Part shown: piece by piece, positions 7,168 to 16,092 of the stretch
Layout of the letters: each line of letters starts with the position of its first letter
Position numbering within the stretch: the stretch's first letter is position 1
IMG/VR virus record: IMGVR_UViG_3300023239_000020
Coordinates: 1-35,886 of that record
DNA length: 35,886 bases
Source of the DNA: a virus
Reading direction: 5' to 3' (one strand)
Made by a program: the position numbers and the translations under genes
The notes under the pieces: generated by a model
The model's input: only the letters and a program-made list of their open reading frames with translations
What the model was told of the DNA's origin: nothing
Databases searched by the model: none

Positions 7168-7784
7168 TGGCTATTAGCTATCCTAGAACGTTGCCATCTA
7201 CACCAGGCATAAAGAGCAATCGATTTGGCTTGGTGTTTAATATAGATACGATGACGTCTCCCATTAGCAAGCAAGCTAACCACGACATTAAGGCGGGCCA
7301 TCGCTGGGAAGGGATGTATACATTTCCACCGATGAGTTCGAGTCAGGCCAGAGTCTGGAAGGCCTGGTTCGCCACGATGTATGGCCCTGCAAAAACTTTT
7401 TACGCTTTCGATCCTGACGTCAGATCGCCCAACGGGACTGCAAGCACTGGAAGCGACACACCTTTAGTTAAAGGCGCAAGTCAGACAGGAAACTCTATTA
7501 CCACTGACGGGTGGCGAACTAGCAGCTCGGGGCTGTTGCTTCCAGGCGATCCCGCCCAAATAGGCGGAGAGCTAAAAATTATAACTGAGCAGGTTGATTC
7601 TGACGGGTCTGGCAATGCAACCGTAAACTTTATGCCGGAGCTACATGTTAGCCCGGGCGATGACACTGCCATCGTTTTCGATAACCCTGTCGGGACATTT
7701 ACTATAGAAGGTTTAAGCGTTGATTGGGAAAGCGATCAGTTTGGAGTCCATGACTTTGCTTTCGCTTTTGTGGAGAAATTTTAA
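7167..7784 (+). CDS. Distal tail / minor tail protein (GTA gp12-like position)
   Basis: The 205-aa protein follows the tape measure gene with a 1-nt overlap. It starts MAISYPRTLPSTPGIKS, and has AGHRWEGMYTFPPMSSSQA and RVWKAWFATMYGPAKTFYAF, resembling distal-tail proteins in which a beta-barrel ring ends the tail tube. The C-terminal part (about residues 100-205) is a second beta-rich region ending HDFAFAFVEKF. In GTA-like tails this slot encodes gp12 (DUF2460-type) or Dit. The exact family is uncertain; the structural role is well supported by order. Confidence 0.65.
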   Translation: MAISYPRTLPSTPGIKSNRFGLVFNIDTMTSPISKQANHDIKAGHRWEGMYTFPPMSSSQARVWKAWFATMYGPAKTFYAFDPDVRSPNGTASTGSDTPLVKGASQTGNSITTDGWRTSSSGLLLPGDPAQIGGELKIITEQVDSDGSGNATVNFMPELHVSPGDDTAIVFDNPVGTFTIEGLSVDWESDQFGVHDFAFAFVEKF

Positions 7785-8452
7785 TGACGGATCGCGCCAT
7801 AGCTTCGGCCGCAATAACGGAATCAGACGCTCTGGAATATTCATCTTTTGGATTTGTCGCGCTGAACTTTGACGATGATCCTGTTTATGTCTGGACAGGC
7901 ACTCGGCCATTTACCGCCACTCTTCCAACTGAGTCCTCGCACAGCTATTTGGGCATAGGGGCGCTAGGATCTATCGACGGAATATTGGAAACCTCTGACG
8001 GCTCCAGCAACGGCGTGAAGCTACAGATGAGTGGAATTGCTAACGGCTTACTATCGAATGCTCTAGGAGAAAATTACCAAGGAAGATCAGCCAAGGTGTG
8101 GCTGGTCTTCCTCGACAGCGACGGCGCGATAGTTCCAGATCCTATAATGCTATTTAGCGGCCAGATGGATGTAATGAATTTGGTTGACGGCGACAGTCAG
8201 GGTGCTATAGAGATCTTGTGTGAAAGCCGCGATCAGTTGTTAAAACGAACCTCTGAAAGTCTTCTGACTGACGAGGAGCAGCAGCGAGTCTATCCTGGTG
8301 ACCTCGGACTTGAGTTTGTGATGGAGCTTCAGAATAAAGTTTTGGCATGGGGCGACAAGACCACTGGAGGAGGCGGGGGCAGAGCCGGGGGCAGAGGCGA
8401 AATAGGCAATGGGGGCAGAGAGGATGATCTCAGGGAGGAATTTACTAGATGA
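7784..8452 (+). CDS. Tail-tip hub-like protein (GTA gp13-like position) with Gly-rich C-terminus
   Basis: The 222-aa protein has SFGFVALNFDDDPVYVWTG, LGSIDGILETSDGSSNGV and ALGENYQGRSAKVWLVFLD, the pattern seen in DUF2163-like tail proteins between the distal tail and the cysteine peptidase genes. The last 30 residues are a Gly/Arg-rich tail encoded by three near-repeats of GGGGGCAGAG (8376-8420), unlike the rest of the protein. The stop overlaps the next ATG (8449) by 4 nt. Confidence 0.65.
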   Translation: MTDRAIASAAITESDALEYSSFGFVALNFDDDPVYVWTGTRPFTATLPTESSHSYLGIGALGSIDGILETSDGSSNGVKLQMSGIANGLLSNALGENYQGRSAKVWLVFLDSDGAIVPDPIMLFSGQMDVMNLVDGDSQGAIEILCESRDQLLKRTSESLLTDEEQQRVYPGDLGLEFVMELQNKVLAWGDKTTGGGGGRAGGRGEIGNGGREDDLREEFTR

Positions 8453-8901
8453 TTACACGCAAATCCGACTGGCCGGAACTGCTGGCAAAAGGAGTCGCCG
8501 AGGCTAGCCATCGCTCCTTTGAATTCGGCGCTCACGATTGTTGCATGTTTACCAGTAGTCTTGTTCTGGCTTTTAGCGGAACAGATCTGGCGGCTAAGCT
8601 GCGAGGCTATAAGTCAAGAGCCGGCGCCATCAAGACATTAAAAGAAAAGGGCAGCGGTACCTTGCTAAGAACGATGGGAAAAGTAATGGCTGATCACGGC
8701 TGCCAGAGAGCGACTCACGTAGGCTTACTGAAGCGGGGCGACGTGTGCATGGCGAAGGTCTCTATGCCAGAGTCGGTTGACGAGTCCGGCGTCGAGGAAT
8801 GGGCGGTCGGTGTCTGTCTTGGAGAGACTGCGGTATTTGCTTCGGACGGAGTGATTCAAATACCCATGAAGGAAGTTAGGCGAGGCTGGCACTGTGGCTA
8901 A
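8449..8901 (+). CDS. NlpC/P60-like tail peptidase (DUF6950-like)
   Basis: The 150-aa protein contains FEFGAHDCCMFTSSLVLAF near residues 25-43. This corresponds to the 'F.wG..DC..fa' active-site motif of DUF6950/NlpC-P60-type proteins of phage tails, with Cys at the DC position as candidate nucleophile. A later histidine (THVGLLKRGDV) fits the 'hvgi...GDv' part of the fold. Such proteins sit in the tail tip and are thought to cut peptidoglycan at infection. Its place directly upstream of the J-like gene is typical. It overlaps both neighbours. Confidence 0.7.
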   Translation: MITRKSDWPELLAKGVAEASHRSFEFGAHDCCMFTSSLVLAFSGTDLAAKLRGYKSRAGAIKTLKEKGSGTLLRTMGKVMADHGCQRATHVGLLKRGDVCMAKVSMPESVDESGVEEWAVGVCLGETAVFASDGVIQIPMKEVRRGWHCG

Positions 8902-11900
8902 GCTTATAAAAGCAGTTATCGTTATAACGGCGGTTGTCTTAATTGCGATTACCGCCGGACCCGAATTTGCCTTAACGTTTATCGGTAAGCTGTTTGTTGC
9001 TGCCGGTGTCGCGATAGTCAGCGATGCTCTAGCGCCAAGCGCAAATACTGCCGCTATAAGGCAGGGAGGGTTAAAGCAAGAGCTAAAATCATCCGTCGCT
9101 TCCAGAACTATAGTTTATGGAAGCGCTCGATTGGGCGGGACGATTATTGCGGCGTTCACTTCCGGCACAGACAACAAGTACTTGCATCTAATTAAGCACG
9201 CCGCCTCTCACGAGATCGAGAGCTTTGATCAATTTTTTATTAACGATACCGCCGTAACAGTCGTTGACGACATGGTTATTTCTGGAAAGTATGCAGGGAA
9301 GGTCCGGATACTGACTGGCCTAGGAACTGCCGACCAGACTGCCGACGCGACTCTGGTATCCGAGATCACTCAATGGACAACGGATCACAGGTTAAGAGGC
9401 TTGGCCTGGTTCGCGGTTAGGTTCGAGTTTGATACTGAAGTCTATACTCAGGGCCGGCCGGTTGTTACCGCAAAGATAAGCGGCGCAAAAGTGATCGATA
9501 CTAGAACGTCGGCTACCGAATTTAGCAATAATCAGGCGTTGGTCCTTAATGATTATCTAACTAGAGGCGCGGGATCTGCATGGGACTTAGGGTGCAGGGT
9601 TCCTGTGGCCGAGCTGAACACCACTAACATTAATGCCCAGGCGAATATTTGTGATGAGAACGTCGCCTTAAAGGGTGGCGGGTTCCAGAAGCGGTATACA
9701 TGCGACGGCAGAGTTCTAGCTACCGCTTCTCGGGACGTAAACATTAAAGGAATTCTGTCTGCTGCGGCTGGACAGTTGATTTACCAGAGTGGCGTATTTA
9801 ATCAGTATGCTGCGGCAGCGCCTACAGTTTCTATTCAGCTAGACGATGATGATTTGAGAGGGCCTTTCAGTCTTGCGACTCGGCGACCGATTGGCGAAAG
9901 AACAAATCGTGTTATAGGCGTTTTTCTAGATGCCACATCCGACTTGCATGAAGAAAATAATTATCCGCCGGCCGTGGATTCGGCCGCTGTCACGGAAGAC
10001 GGCGAGGTGTTCGAGAAGCGCCTGGATCTGCCTTATACGCAAGACCCGATAAGAGCGCAGCGGATCGCTCAGATCCAGCTTAGAAGAGCGCGGGCGCAAA
10101 TGTCAGCTACCTACCCCTGTAAGATGAAGGGCATACAATTGCAGGCATGGTCTACCGTTGGTATTACTAGCGGGAAGTACGGGTTTGTCGCTGAGGAATT
10201 CCAGATCTTTAAATGGAACTTCAGCAAGTCGGGTGGCGTTGACTTGGAGCTTCGCGAGCACAACGCCGCCATTTATGCCTGGGACGAATCGACAGACGAA
10301 GGGACACCCTTGGTGGGCGCAGATCCAACAATCGCAGACGGCACTATAAAAATAGCGCTTACTGGCCTTTCAGTTGCAGCCGTCAACTTAACCGAAAACG
10401 GAACCAAGATCCCCGTTTTGGTCGCGGCATGGACCGCTCCGTCAGCGCTAGTTAGGAGTACGGATGTTCAGTGGAAGAGAAATGCCGATAGCGATTGGGA
10501 GGTTGGTCCGGCGGTGTTAGATCCTTCTAATCCTAGGGCGGTCATTACAGGGTTGCTCCCTGCGGAAAGCATAGACATAAGAGTCCGACACGTCACCTTT
10601 TTTGGGATTCTCGGGGATTGGGTATCGGCTCTAGATAACACCGTGGGCGCTGAGTTCACTGCCAAAAACACCGTCAGCGTCAATACCAGATCAGCTTCTG
10701 ATATTAGTGAAACAATTGATATCACAACCGAGGATGGAAACCAACTAACAACTGAAACAGGGACTCCATTTAGTCTACAAACCGTTACTGACGTGAGCCT
10801 TGAACTTTTTAATGTTGACGTCAGCGTTAGTACAATCGCAATTGACCTCGCTGCCTTAGCTATTTCCAATGCCGCTTTACAGCAAGCAATCATTGATTTA
10901 ACTTCTGGCGTTAGTGATATCTATCTGCAAGCAACCAAACCTGTCGCGGGTGTGGATGGCATTCCAGACCCGATCCCCCCGTTCAGTCGCTGGTATGACA
11001 CGAATGATAATAACTCGCCTTACTATTTTGACACAGATCTAGACGACTTCATTTCGTTTGAAGACGGAAGGATAGCTATTAACGCGAACGACATCCTCAA
11101 TTTAACAGGAAGGCTTGATGATGGGACAACGGGTTTAATTGCTTCGTTTGATGCTATCCAGATTCTGGATGGAAATATCATCACCCTAGATGGTCTCATT
11201 ACCACCAATGCAACAAACCATACCAGTCTATCCGTAGGCTTGTTTAAAGTTGAGGAAGAAGACGGTTCAATTGTTGAGATGGAAAGTGGTTCTGAATTAG
11301 ACCTTGAGCCTCTTTCTGGGGTGGCTGTTGGAGCAGCTCAAGCAGCTCAAACACTTGACGCCAGAGTAACATCAAGCGAGGATGACATAACATCTCAAGC
11401 GTCTTTATTAACCTCGCTTGATGTTGAAGTAAACGGGAAGGCTTCGTCTGCTGCTTTTGATTTGGTTCAGACTACAGTTAATGATTCTTCAACTGGTGTC
11501 ACTGCGACATCAGAAGCTCTTGGATTGCTTAGCTCAACGGTTAATGATGAAGTTACAGGTTTATCAGCTAAGGCTTCGTCTGCTGCTTTTGATTTGGTTC
11601 AGACTACAGTTAATGATTCTTCAACTGGTGTCACTGCGACATCAGAAGCTCTTGGATTGCTTAGCTCAACGGTTAATGATGAAGTTACAGGTTTATCAGC
11701 TACAGCACTTGTTGCTAACAATGCCTTTACCAATGCTGGTATTGCAGATGGTAAAGCTGTAGCGGCTGCTGGTACTGCCAACTCAGTTAGTACCACAGTG
11801 GATGGTCATACTACAACGATTGGAGAACATACAACTTCTATTAATGGTATTGAGGGAGAGAAGACTTTATTCATTGATGCTGATGGAAATATTGCTGGCT

Positions 11901-12577
11901 ACAAGGTTATTAATGGAGTGGGTACTCCTAGTGAGTTTATTATCTTAGCTAATAAATTCCAGATTGTTGACCCTGATGCTCCGGATGGGGGAGGTGTAGC
12001 TTCACCATTTACTGTGACTGGTGGCATTGTCACGATGCAGAATGTAAACATTACTGGGAGTCTATTAGTATCGGGGTCAGTTACTAATACTAAGCTTGGT
12101 CCTGAGGCGGTTACAACTCCTAAGATTGCTGACAATGCGGTTAGCTCCTTTTTGGGTGTTGAAATTTCTTCGATTTCTACAGAGCTCCACTATGCGGGAT
12201 GGACTGAATTAGATGATATCACAGTAACAACTACCTCTGCTCAGATTGTAAAAATCACGGTACAGGTTCAGTTCTTCTCAACTTTTACCTCAACCACTAA
12301 TTGGAATGAAGTAGAAAGCCGTTTGGTAAGGGGGTCTTCCACTGTGATCGGTCCTGCTACAATTAGATCAAACCGTGTTGTATCAATTTCAGGTATTGGG
12401 CCGGAAAACCAAAATTCCCCCCGTGAAACCTATATTTTTTATGATGAATCCCCAGCGTCTGGGGATAACACCTATAACTTCCAGTGCAAACTGCTGCTTG
12501 ACGAGTCTGGAGGTTCATCAGCAAGAGTTTTTGGATTCCAATACTTTTCAATTTCAGTCGAGGTTCAGAAACGATGA
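8894..12577 (+). CDS. Tail tip attachment protein / central fibre (lambda J-like)
   Basis: This 1,227-aa protein uses a GTG start at 8894. Residues 1-45 are hydrophobic (KAVIVITAVVLIAITAGPEF and a second stretch), as in many J-like proteins. Residues about 55-480 form the hub region (SRTIVYGSARLGGTIIAA). Residues about 490-582 look like a fibronectin type III domain. From about residue 600 the sequence becomes Thr/Ser-rich and coiled-coil-like with a perfect 44-residue tandem repeat (11,438-11,701). Residues about 985-1060 (LFIDADGNIAGYKVINGVG, SEFIILANKFQIVDP) match the DUF1983-type domain of J proteins. The last 150 residues are probably receptor-binding. The 3' half is visibly more AT-rich than the 5' half. 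Confidence 0.88.
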   Translation: MAKLIKAVIVITAVVLIAITAGPEFALTFIGKLFVAAGVAIVSDALAPSANTAAIRQGGLKQELKSSVASRTIVYGSARLGGTIIAAFTSGTDNKYLHLIKHAASHEIESFDQFFINDTAVTVVDDMVISGKYAGKVRILTGLGTADQTADATLVSEITQWTTDHRLRGLAWFAVRFEFDTEVYTQGRPVVTAKISGAKVIDTRTSATEFSNNQALVLNDYLTRGAGSAWDLGCRVPVAELNTTNINAQANICDENVALKGGGFQKRYTCDGRVLATASRDVNIKGILSAAAGQLIYQSGVFNQYAAAAPTVSIQLDDDDLRGPFSLATRRPIGERTNRVIGVFLDATSDLHEENNYPPAVDSAAVTEDGEVFEKRLDLPYTQDPIRAQRIAQIQLRRARAQMSATYPCKMKGIQLQAWSTVGITSGKYGFVAEEFQIFKWNFSKSGGVDLELREHNAAIYAWDESTDEGTPLVGADPTIADGTIKIALTGLSVAAVNLTENGTKIPVLVAAWTAPSALVRSTDVQWKRNADSDWEVGPAVLDPSNPRAVITGLLPAESIDIRVRHVTFFGILGDWVSALDNTVGAEFTAKNTVSVNTRSASDISETIDITTEDGNQLTTETGTPFSLQTVTDVSLELFNVDVSVSTIAIDLAALAISNAALQQAIIDLTSGVSDIYLQATKPVAGVDGIPDPIPPFSRWYDTNDNNSPYYFDTDLDDFISFEDGRIAINANDILNLTGRLDDGTTGLIASFDAIQILDGNIITLDGLITTNATNHTSLSVGLFKVEEEDGSIVEMESGSELDLEPLSGVAVGAAQAAQTLDARVTSSEDDITSQASLLTSLDVEVNGKASSAAFDLVQTTVNDSSTGVTATSEALGLLSSTVNDEVTGLSAKASSAAFDLVQTTVNDSSTGVTATSEALGLLSSTVNDEVTGLSATALVANNAFTNAGIADGKAVAAAGTANSVSTTVDGHTTTIGEHTTSINGIEGEKTLFIDADGNIAGYKVINGVGTPSEFIILANKFQIVDPDAPDGGGVASPFTVTGGIVTMQNVNITGSLLVSGSVTNTKLGPEAVTTPKIADNAVSSFLGVEISSISTELHYAGWTELDDITVTTTSAQIVKITVQVQFFSTFTSTTNWNEVESRLVRGSSTVIGPATIRSNRVVSISGIGPENQNSPRETYIFYDESPASGDNTYNFQCKLLLDESGGSSARVFGFQYFSISVEVQKR
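11438..11701 (+). repeat. Perfect 132-bp tandem duplication inside the J-like gene
   Basis: Bases 11438-11569 and 11570-11701 are identical over all 132 bp and are in frame, so a 44-residue coiled-coil unit (beginning KASSAAFDLVQTTVN) occurs twice in a row. Complete identity at synonymous sites means a recent duplication or ongoing exchange. It lengthens the fibre stalk by one unit. Confidence 0.95.
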
Positions 12578-12798
12578 GGTTAAAACGCCGAAAGTGGGGT
12601 TTAAGAAATAAGACTACCAACGATGTGGTGAAGGTGATGAACGGAGACAGCGTTCATGTAGCAATGCAAAAGCTCCGCCCTGGACACAGCTGGATATTAT
12701 TGCCAGATGGCTTTGACCAGACTCAACACCAAATCAATGGGCAGGGGCAAATAATGACTAACTATGAAAATGGAAACCCAAAGGAGTATGCCCTATGA
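12574..12798 (+). CDS. Small 74-aa protein between tail fibre genes
   Basis: ATG at 12574 overlaps the J stop (ATGA), and its own stop overlaps the next fibre gene (ATGA at 12795). The product is basic at the N-terminus (MRLKRRKWGLRNKTTNDVV) and polar after that. No family is recognised. The tight coupling on both sides and the coding-like composition support a real gene, perhaps a fibre accessory or chaperone. Confidence 0.65.
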   Translation: MRLKRRKWGLRNKTTNDVVKVMNGDSVHVAMQKLRPGHSWILLPDGFDQTQHQINGQGQIMTNYENGNPKEYAL

Positions 12799-14162
12799 GT
12801 AAAATGTCGGACCTGTCAGACGGCGGAAAAATTGTCGACACTGACAAAATTATGGTATTACGATCAGGGGGGAACCTCTTAGTTGACCTTGATGGATATG
12901 TCCTAGGAGGTACAACGCCTGCCGCCGGATCATTTACAACGCTTGCGGCGAGTGGAGCGGTAGCTTTTGCGAGCACCCTAGCTGCTGGCGATACTGACAT
13001 TACAGGCACCCTTGATGTTAGTGGCGATATAACCGGCACTGGAGATATAGCGTTAACTAAAAGCACGGCGGTAACTGCGGAATTTGAGCGAACAGGCGGA
13101 AACGCGGCAAAGGTGACACTACACACAGGCGGAAACGCGGCGACCATTTCTTTGGAGTCTTTAGGGGGCGCCGTAAATTCATGGTCAGGCGTTAATGGCA
13201 ACTTGTACCACGTTGCTAATGGTGTAGAGACTTTGCGATGGGACAACTCAGATGATCAATGGGAGTTTGCGAAACCTGTAAATATGGCCAGCACCCTTGA
13301 TGTTAGTGGCACCCTTGATGTTAGTGGCCAGGCATCACTTAGTAAGCCCTCAGATTTTTGGTCGTCTAACTCCTATTATGATGTTGGAGGCGTTGGCGGT
13401 CTGACATCACAAGGATCATTCGCAGTTAATCTAACATCAAATGGCTATCGTGGTGCTGGTAGTTTGTGGGTGTCTCATGGGGCTAACAGCTTAACTGGGG
13501 CGGCAGCGGTTTCACTATACCCAACAGGGGAAGTGCATATTGGCGCTGAATCTTCCAAAGCAACAGGCGCGACCCCCACAGTTACTGCTCGACTTAAAGT
13601 TGATAACGATGGTGCTGAGGTTATAGGAACACTTGATGTTAGTGGTGACATAACCGCAACATCAGGAAATGTAGTCATAGGCACATCAGGCAAGGGTATT
13701 GATTTCTCTGCTGCTGGTGGAGGGGTTCTCGCTACATACTCTGCCGCCACCACTTTCACGGCGGAAATTGCAGACGCTTCGAGTGGAGGGAATACCGGAA
13801 CAGCAACAGCCTCATCTTGGTATACCCGAGTAGGAGATATGGTTTTCCTTGAAATTGCTCTGGTCAATATAGTCACGACCGGAATGACCGCAGGCAATAA
13901 CTTCTATATCAGAAACCTACCATTTGACTCTGATTTTAAGGGGGGCACAGGGAACTTTGCAACGTTGAACGTCCGAATGAATCAAGTCAACTTTTCATCC
14001 ACTCCGGTTAATGTCGCCGCTACTATTGCTGAGAACGTTTCGTTTATGACATTAACCGAACTGATAGACGCAGGGAATTCCCAGACTGTCGCGGTAGGCG
14101 ATTTAACCACAGGGGTATCTGATATTTACATCACAGGAACTTACATAACGGACGCAGCGTAA
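12795..14162 (+). CDS. Tail fibre / receptor-binding structural protein
   Basis: This 455-aa protein is rich in Gly, Ser, Thr and Ala. Its N-terminal part (MSDLSDGGKIVDTDKIMVLR) is a common fibre-attachment pattern. The shaft contains at least four copies of (G)TLDVSG-type units, two of them adjacent (13293-13328). The C-terminal 150 residues (EIADASSGGNTGTATASSWY, TRVGDMVFLEIAL, FYIRNLPFDSD) resemble the jelly-roll head domain at the end of many phage and cyanophage fibres, where receptor binding occurs. It has no visible intramolecular chaperone domain. Confidence 0.8.
   Translation: MSKMSDLSDGGKIVDTDKIMVLRSGGNLLVDLDGYVLGGTTPAAGSFTTLAASGAVAFASTLAAGDTDITGTLDVSGDITGTGDIALTKSTAVTAEFERTGGNAAKVTLHTGGNAATISLESLGGAVNSWSGVNGNLYHVANGVETLRWDNSDDQWEFAKPVNMASTLDVSGTLDVSGQASLSKPSDFWSSNSYYDVGGVGGLTSQGSFAVNLTSNGYRGAGSLWVSHGANSLTGAAAVSLYPTGEVHIGAESSKATGATPTVTARLKVDNDGAEVIGTLDVSGDITATSGNVVIGTSGKGIDFSAAGGGVLATYSAATTFTAEIADASSGGNTGTATASSWYTRVGDMVFLEIALVNIVTTGMTAGNNFYIRNLPFDSDFKGGTGNFATLNVRMNQVNFSSTPVNVAATIAENVSFMTLTELIDAGNSQTVAVGDLTTGVSDIYITGTYITDAA
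13293..13328 (+). repeat. Two adjacent 18-bp units in the fibre gene
   Basis: ACCCTTGATGTTAGTGGC occurs twice in tandem (13293-13310, 13311-13328). A further copy lies near 13008, and a diverged one near 13632. Each encodes TLDVSG. These are shaft repeats able to expand or contract by recombination. Confidence 0.85.
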
Positions 14163-14851
14163 TGATTAAACTTAGAGAGGATAATTCAATAAATTCTAGT
14201 GATGGCGCTGTTCTAAACGATAAAGCTCCCGACTCAACCTGTGCTACATCGCTTAAACTTCATAAGGCGTTTCCGTATATAAAAGAGTATGCGCGGCCAG
14301 ACTGCGAAGAAATCTGTAGTTTCAATCAAAAAACCTTGATAGTTACTATTGAGTGCATCCCTGTAATTGGCGGCGTCCGAGGCAAACGGCACAACTTAAC
14401 GTTTCAACCGCTACAGGACTACTCAACCGAATCAGACAGGGTTAAAACCTTCTGCGGCATAGTCTTTGATGCTGAAGTAAAAGCGGCGTATATCGCAAGC
14501 CTACCGACTGTTGATGAGCCTGTAATGTCAAAGCGTCAGGTCACGGTTGATTTGCCGGTGATGATTAATAACCCTGATTATGATGCCGAAGTTGAAGGCA
14601 GTCAGCAGCAAATTCAAAAGACTGAAGTTGTGCTGGTTGACGTTGAAGAAACTACGGTACTTGATGGCGCTGTGCAGAAAGTAGTCAAAGCGCATCAGGC
14701 CAAACAAGAGCAGGGCGCAGTTGAAACCATTGGCGTAACTGACGAGTCAGGCGCGAAGGTCATGGAAGAATACGACACTGGCGAAGTTGTGACCAAGATT
14801 CAGTACAAGGGCGAACTCTATAAAAACGCTGCGGAATTGCTGGCGCTCTAG
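14162..14851 (+). CDS. 229-aa protein downstream of tail fibre, unknown
   Basis: ATG at 14162 overlaps the fibre stop (TAATG). The N-terminal 100 residues include CSFNQKTLIVTIECIPVIGG; the middle is acidic and beta-like with several 'TEVVLVDVEETTVLDG' strands; the end reads VTKIQYKGELYKNAAELLAL. The same IQYKG-[ED]-[LF]-Y ending occurs in a short reading frame just downstream (14979-15125), so this ending may be a shared module. It may be a tail fibre assembly factor or a fibre-associated protein. No family is recognised. Confidence 0.7.
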   Translation: MIKLREDNSINSSDGAVLNDKAPDSTCATSLKLHKAFPYIKEYARPDCEEICSFNQKTLIVTIECIPVIGGVRGKRHNLTFQPLQDYSTESDRVKTFCGIVFDAEVKAAYIASLPTVDEPVMSKRQVTVDLPVMINNPDYDAEVEGSQQQIQKTEVVLVDVEETTVLDGAVQKVVKAHQAKQEQGAVETIGVTDESGAKVMEEYDTGEVVTKIQYKGELYKNAAELLAL

Positions 14852-15167
14852 CAAGTGCTGTTGAAGATTTGTTGAAGGTATCTGCACAAAACCCCACAGA
14901 AACCGGCACTGAAGTGCGGCCCGCCAAATTCTATGCCGTTATGAATCAATGATTTAACTGGGCGTTATATCAGGGTGCTTGATTCGTAAGCAGTTGGTCG
15001 GAGGTAAGGTAGTTGATGTTGTTGTTGAGAAGGCAAGGAATGAAGTTAAGATGGTTCTGTCGACTCAAAAATTCATCCAGTACAAAGGCGACTTCTATCC
15101 TATCGGCTGGGATGGAATCATCTAAGAATAATAAGTAAGAAAGTTTAACCAACCAAGGAGAAACGAG
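14852..15167 (+). other. 316-bp gap between fibre and lysis genes
   Basis: No full-length gene is visible. The gap holds a short open frame ending at 15125 (listed separately). The first 100 bases have stops in all forward frames. No promoter with a good -35/-10 pair and no T-tract terminator was found. It may mark decay of a former gene next to the variable fibre region. Confidence 0.5.
14979..15125 (+). pseudogene. Possible remnant or 48-aa small gene similar to the end of the 229-aa protein
   Basis: A frame open from 14958 with a possible TTG start at 14979 runs to TAA at 15123-15125. It encodes MIRKQLVGGKVVDVVVEKAR, then FIQYKGDFYPIGWDGII. The FIQYKGDFY part matches the KIQYKGELY near the end of the upstream 229-aa protein. 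There is no ATG and only a weak ribosome site (TCAGGG). It could be the last part of a second copy of that protein whose 5' part has been lost, or a small intact gene with a TTG start. Confidence 0.35.
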
Positions 15168-15497
15168 ATGCCAGAAGCCACAAAAGCAGAAGTTGTAAAA
15201 GTTCCCCAATGGATCTTAGGAGCGGCGCTAACTTTATTTGTTGCCTTGGTGGGGGTATGGGTAAAGAGCACTGCTGCCGACGAGGCAACGGCAATGATCT
15301 CTACCCAGAGTGAAAAGAACCAGAAGCAGTTTGAGCAGATTGCAGACCATGGCACGAGAATTATAATTGTCGAAACCAACATGACCGCCCTTACTGATTC
15401 GGTTAATAAAATAGAGAAGGTTTCGTCTGGCAACAGGGATCTGCTAATCAGGATAGCGACAAAACTGAACGTCGAAACGGACGGGTCTTCTCAATGA
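15168..15497 (+). CDS. Membrane-anchored coiled-coil protein of the lysis cassette (i-spanin-like)
   Basis: ATG at 15168 has an AAGGAG ribosome site upstream. The 109-aa product has one membrane segment at residues about 14-32 (WILGAALTLFVALVGVWV) followed by a polar helical region with coiled-coil character to the end. This is the topology of inner-membrane spanins, which link to the outer membrane and fuse it at the end of lysis. A matching outer-membrane lipoprotein was not identified. XhlA-like or other lysis-accessory roles are alternatives. It overlaps the holin gene by 4 nt. Confidence 0.5.
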   Translation: MPEATKAEVVKVPQWILGAALTLFVALVGVWVKSTAADEATAMISTQSEKNQKQFEQIADHGTRIIIVETNMTALTDSVNKIEKVSSGNRDLLIRIATKLNVETDGSSQ

Positions 15498-16090
15498 AAA
15501 TAGTAGACATTTTAAAATCGGTCGGCACTGGATTGATCACCTCGCATCCTCTGGGCAAGCTCGCGCTAAAAGCAATCTCTGCTGTAACCGGCGGCGAAGC
15601 TCCGGCAGATCTAACGGGAGACGTTGCGATCTCCCAGATCGAGAAGCTCCCGCCAGAACAGCGCGAGCGATTAATGGCGGCCGAGATCGAGGCCGACGTC
15701 GAGCATGACAAACAGCACACGAAGCGGTTCGAGGCTATGACAAACACGGCGTCTTGGAGCTGGCTGCGCCCGTTCATTGTCCTTCAGTTCTCGTTCGTTG
15801 TTTCCGGAACGTCGGTCTACTTTATGTACTTGCTTCACATGACTATTGAATCTGCGATGGAGGAAAACGCTGCTCTATCTGTTGGTGCTTCGATAGCATT
15901 GGCGGTTACGGCTGTTGCTGGACTATGGCCTGTGATCCTTGGAGTCCAGGCGCTGCCGGCAGCGATCATCAGGTCGTGGTTCGGGTTCAGGGAACAGGCA
16001 AAAAATAGAGCAGCTGCAGCAATATCCGGGCAGTCGATCCCGCCGCTGGAAGGATTCCTTTCTGGCGTCAAGAAATTATTCAGGAGTTAA
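15494..16090 (+). CDS. Holin, GTA_holin_3TM-like
   Basis: The 198-aa protein has a soluble N-terminal half with a charged helix (EKLPPEQRERLMAAEIEADV), then ASWSWLRPFIVLQ, a typical 'WLRP' entry into membrane segments of the 3TM GTA holin family. Hydrophobic segments lie at residues 93-116 and about 126-158, the latter long enough for two passes. It would make holes in the inner membrane that release or activate the endolysin encoded next. Position between the membrane protein and endolysin genes supports this. The cytoplasmic C-terminus is basic. Confidence 0.8.
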   Translation: MKIVDILKSVGTGLITSHPLGKLALKAISAVTGGEAPADLTGDVAISQIEKLPPEQRERLMAAEIEADVEHDKQHTKRFEAMTNTASWSWLRPFIVLQFSFVVSGTSVYFMYLLHMTIESAMEENAALSVGASIALAVTAVAGLWPVILGVQALPAAIIRSWFGFREQAKNRAAAAISGQSIPPLEGFLSGVKKLFRS

Positions 16091-16092
16091 TC

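Noticed and set aside
11457-11762. 101-aa ORF with a Leu/Gln-rich repeat in the J-like gene
   Set aside because: It is the +2 frame of the 132-bp tandem repeat; the repeat explains its pattern.
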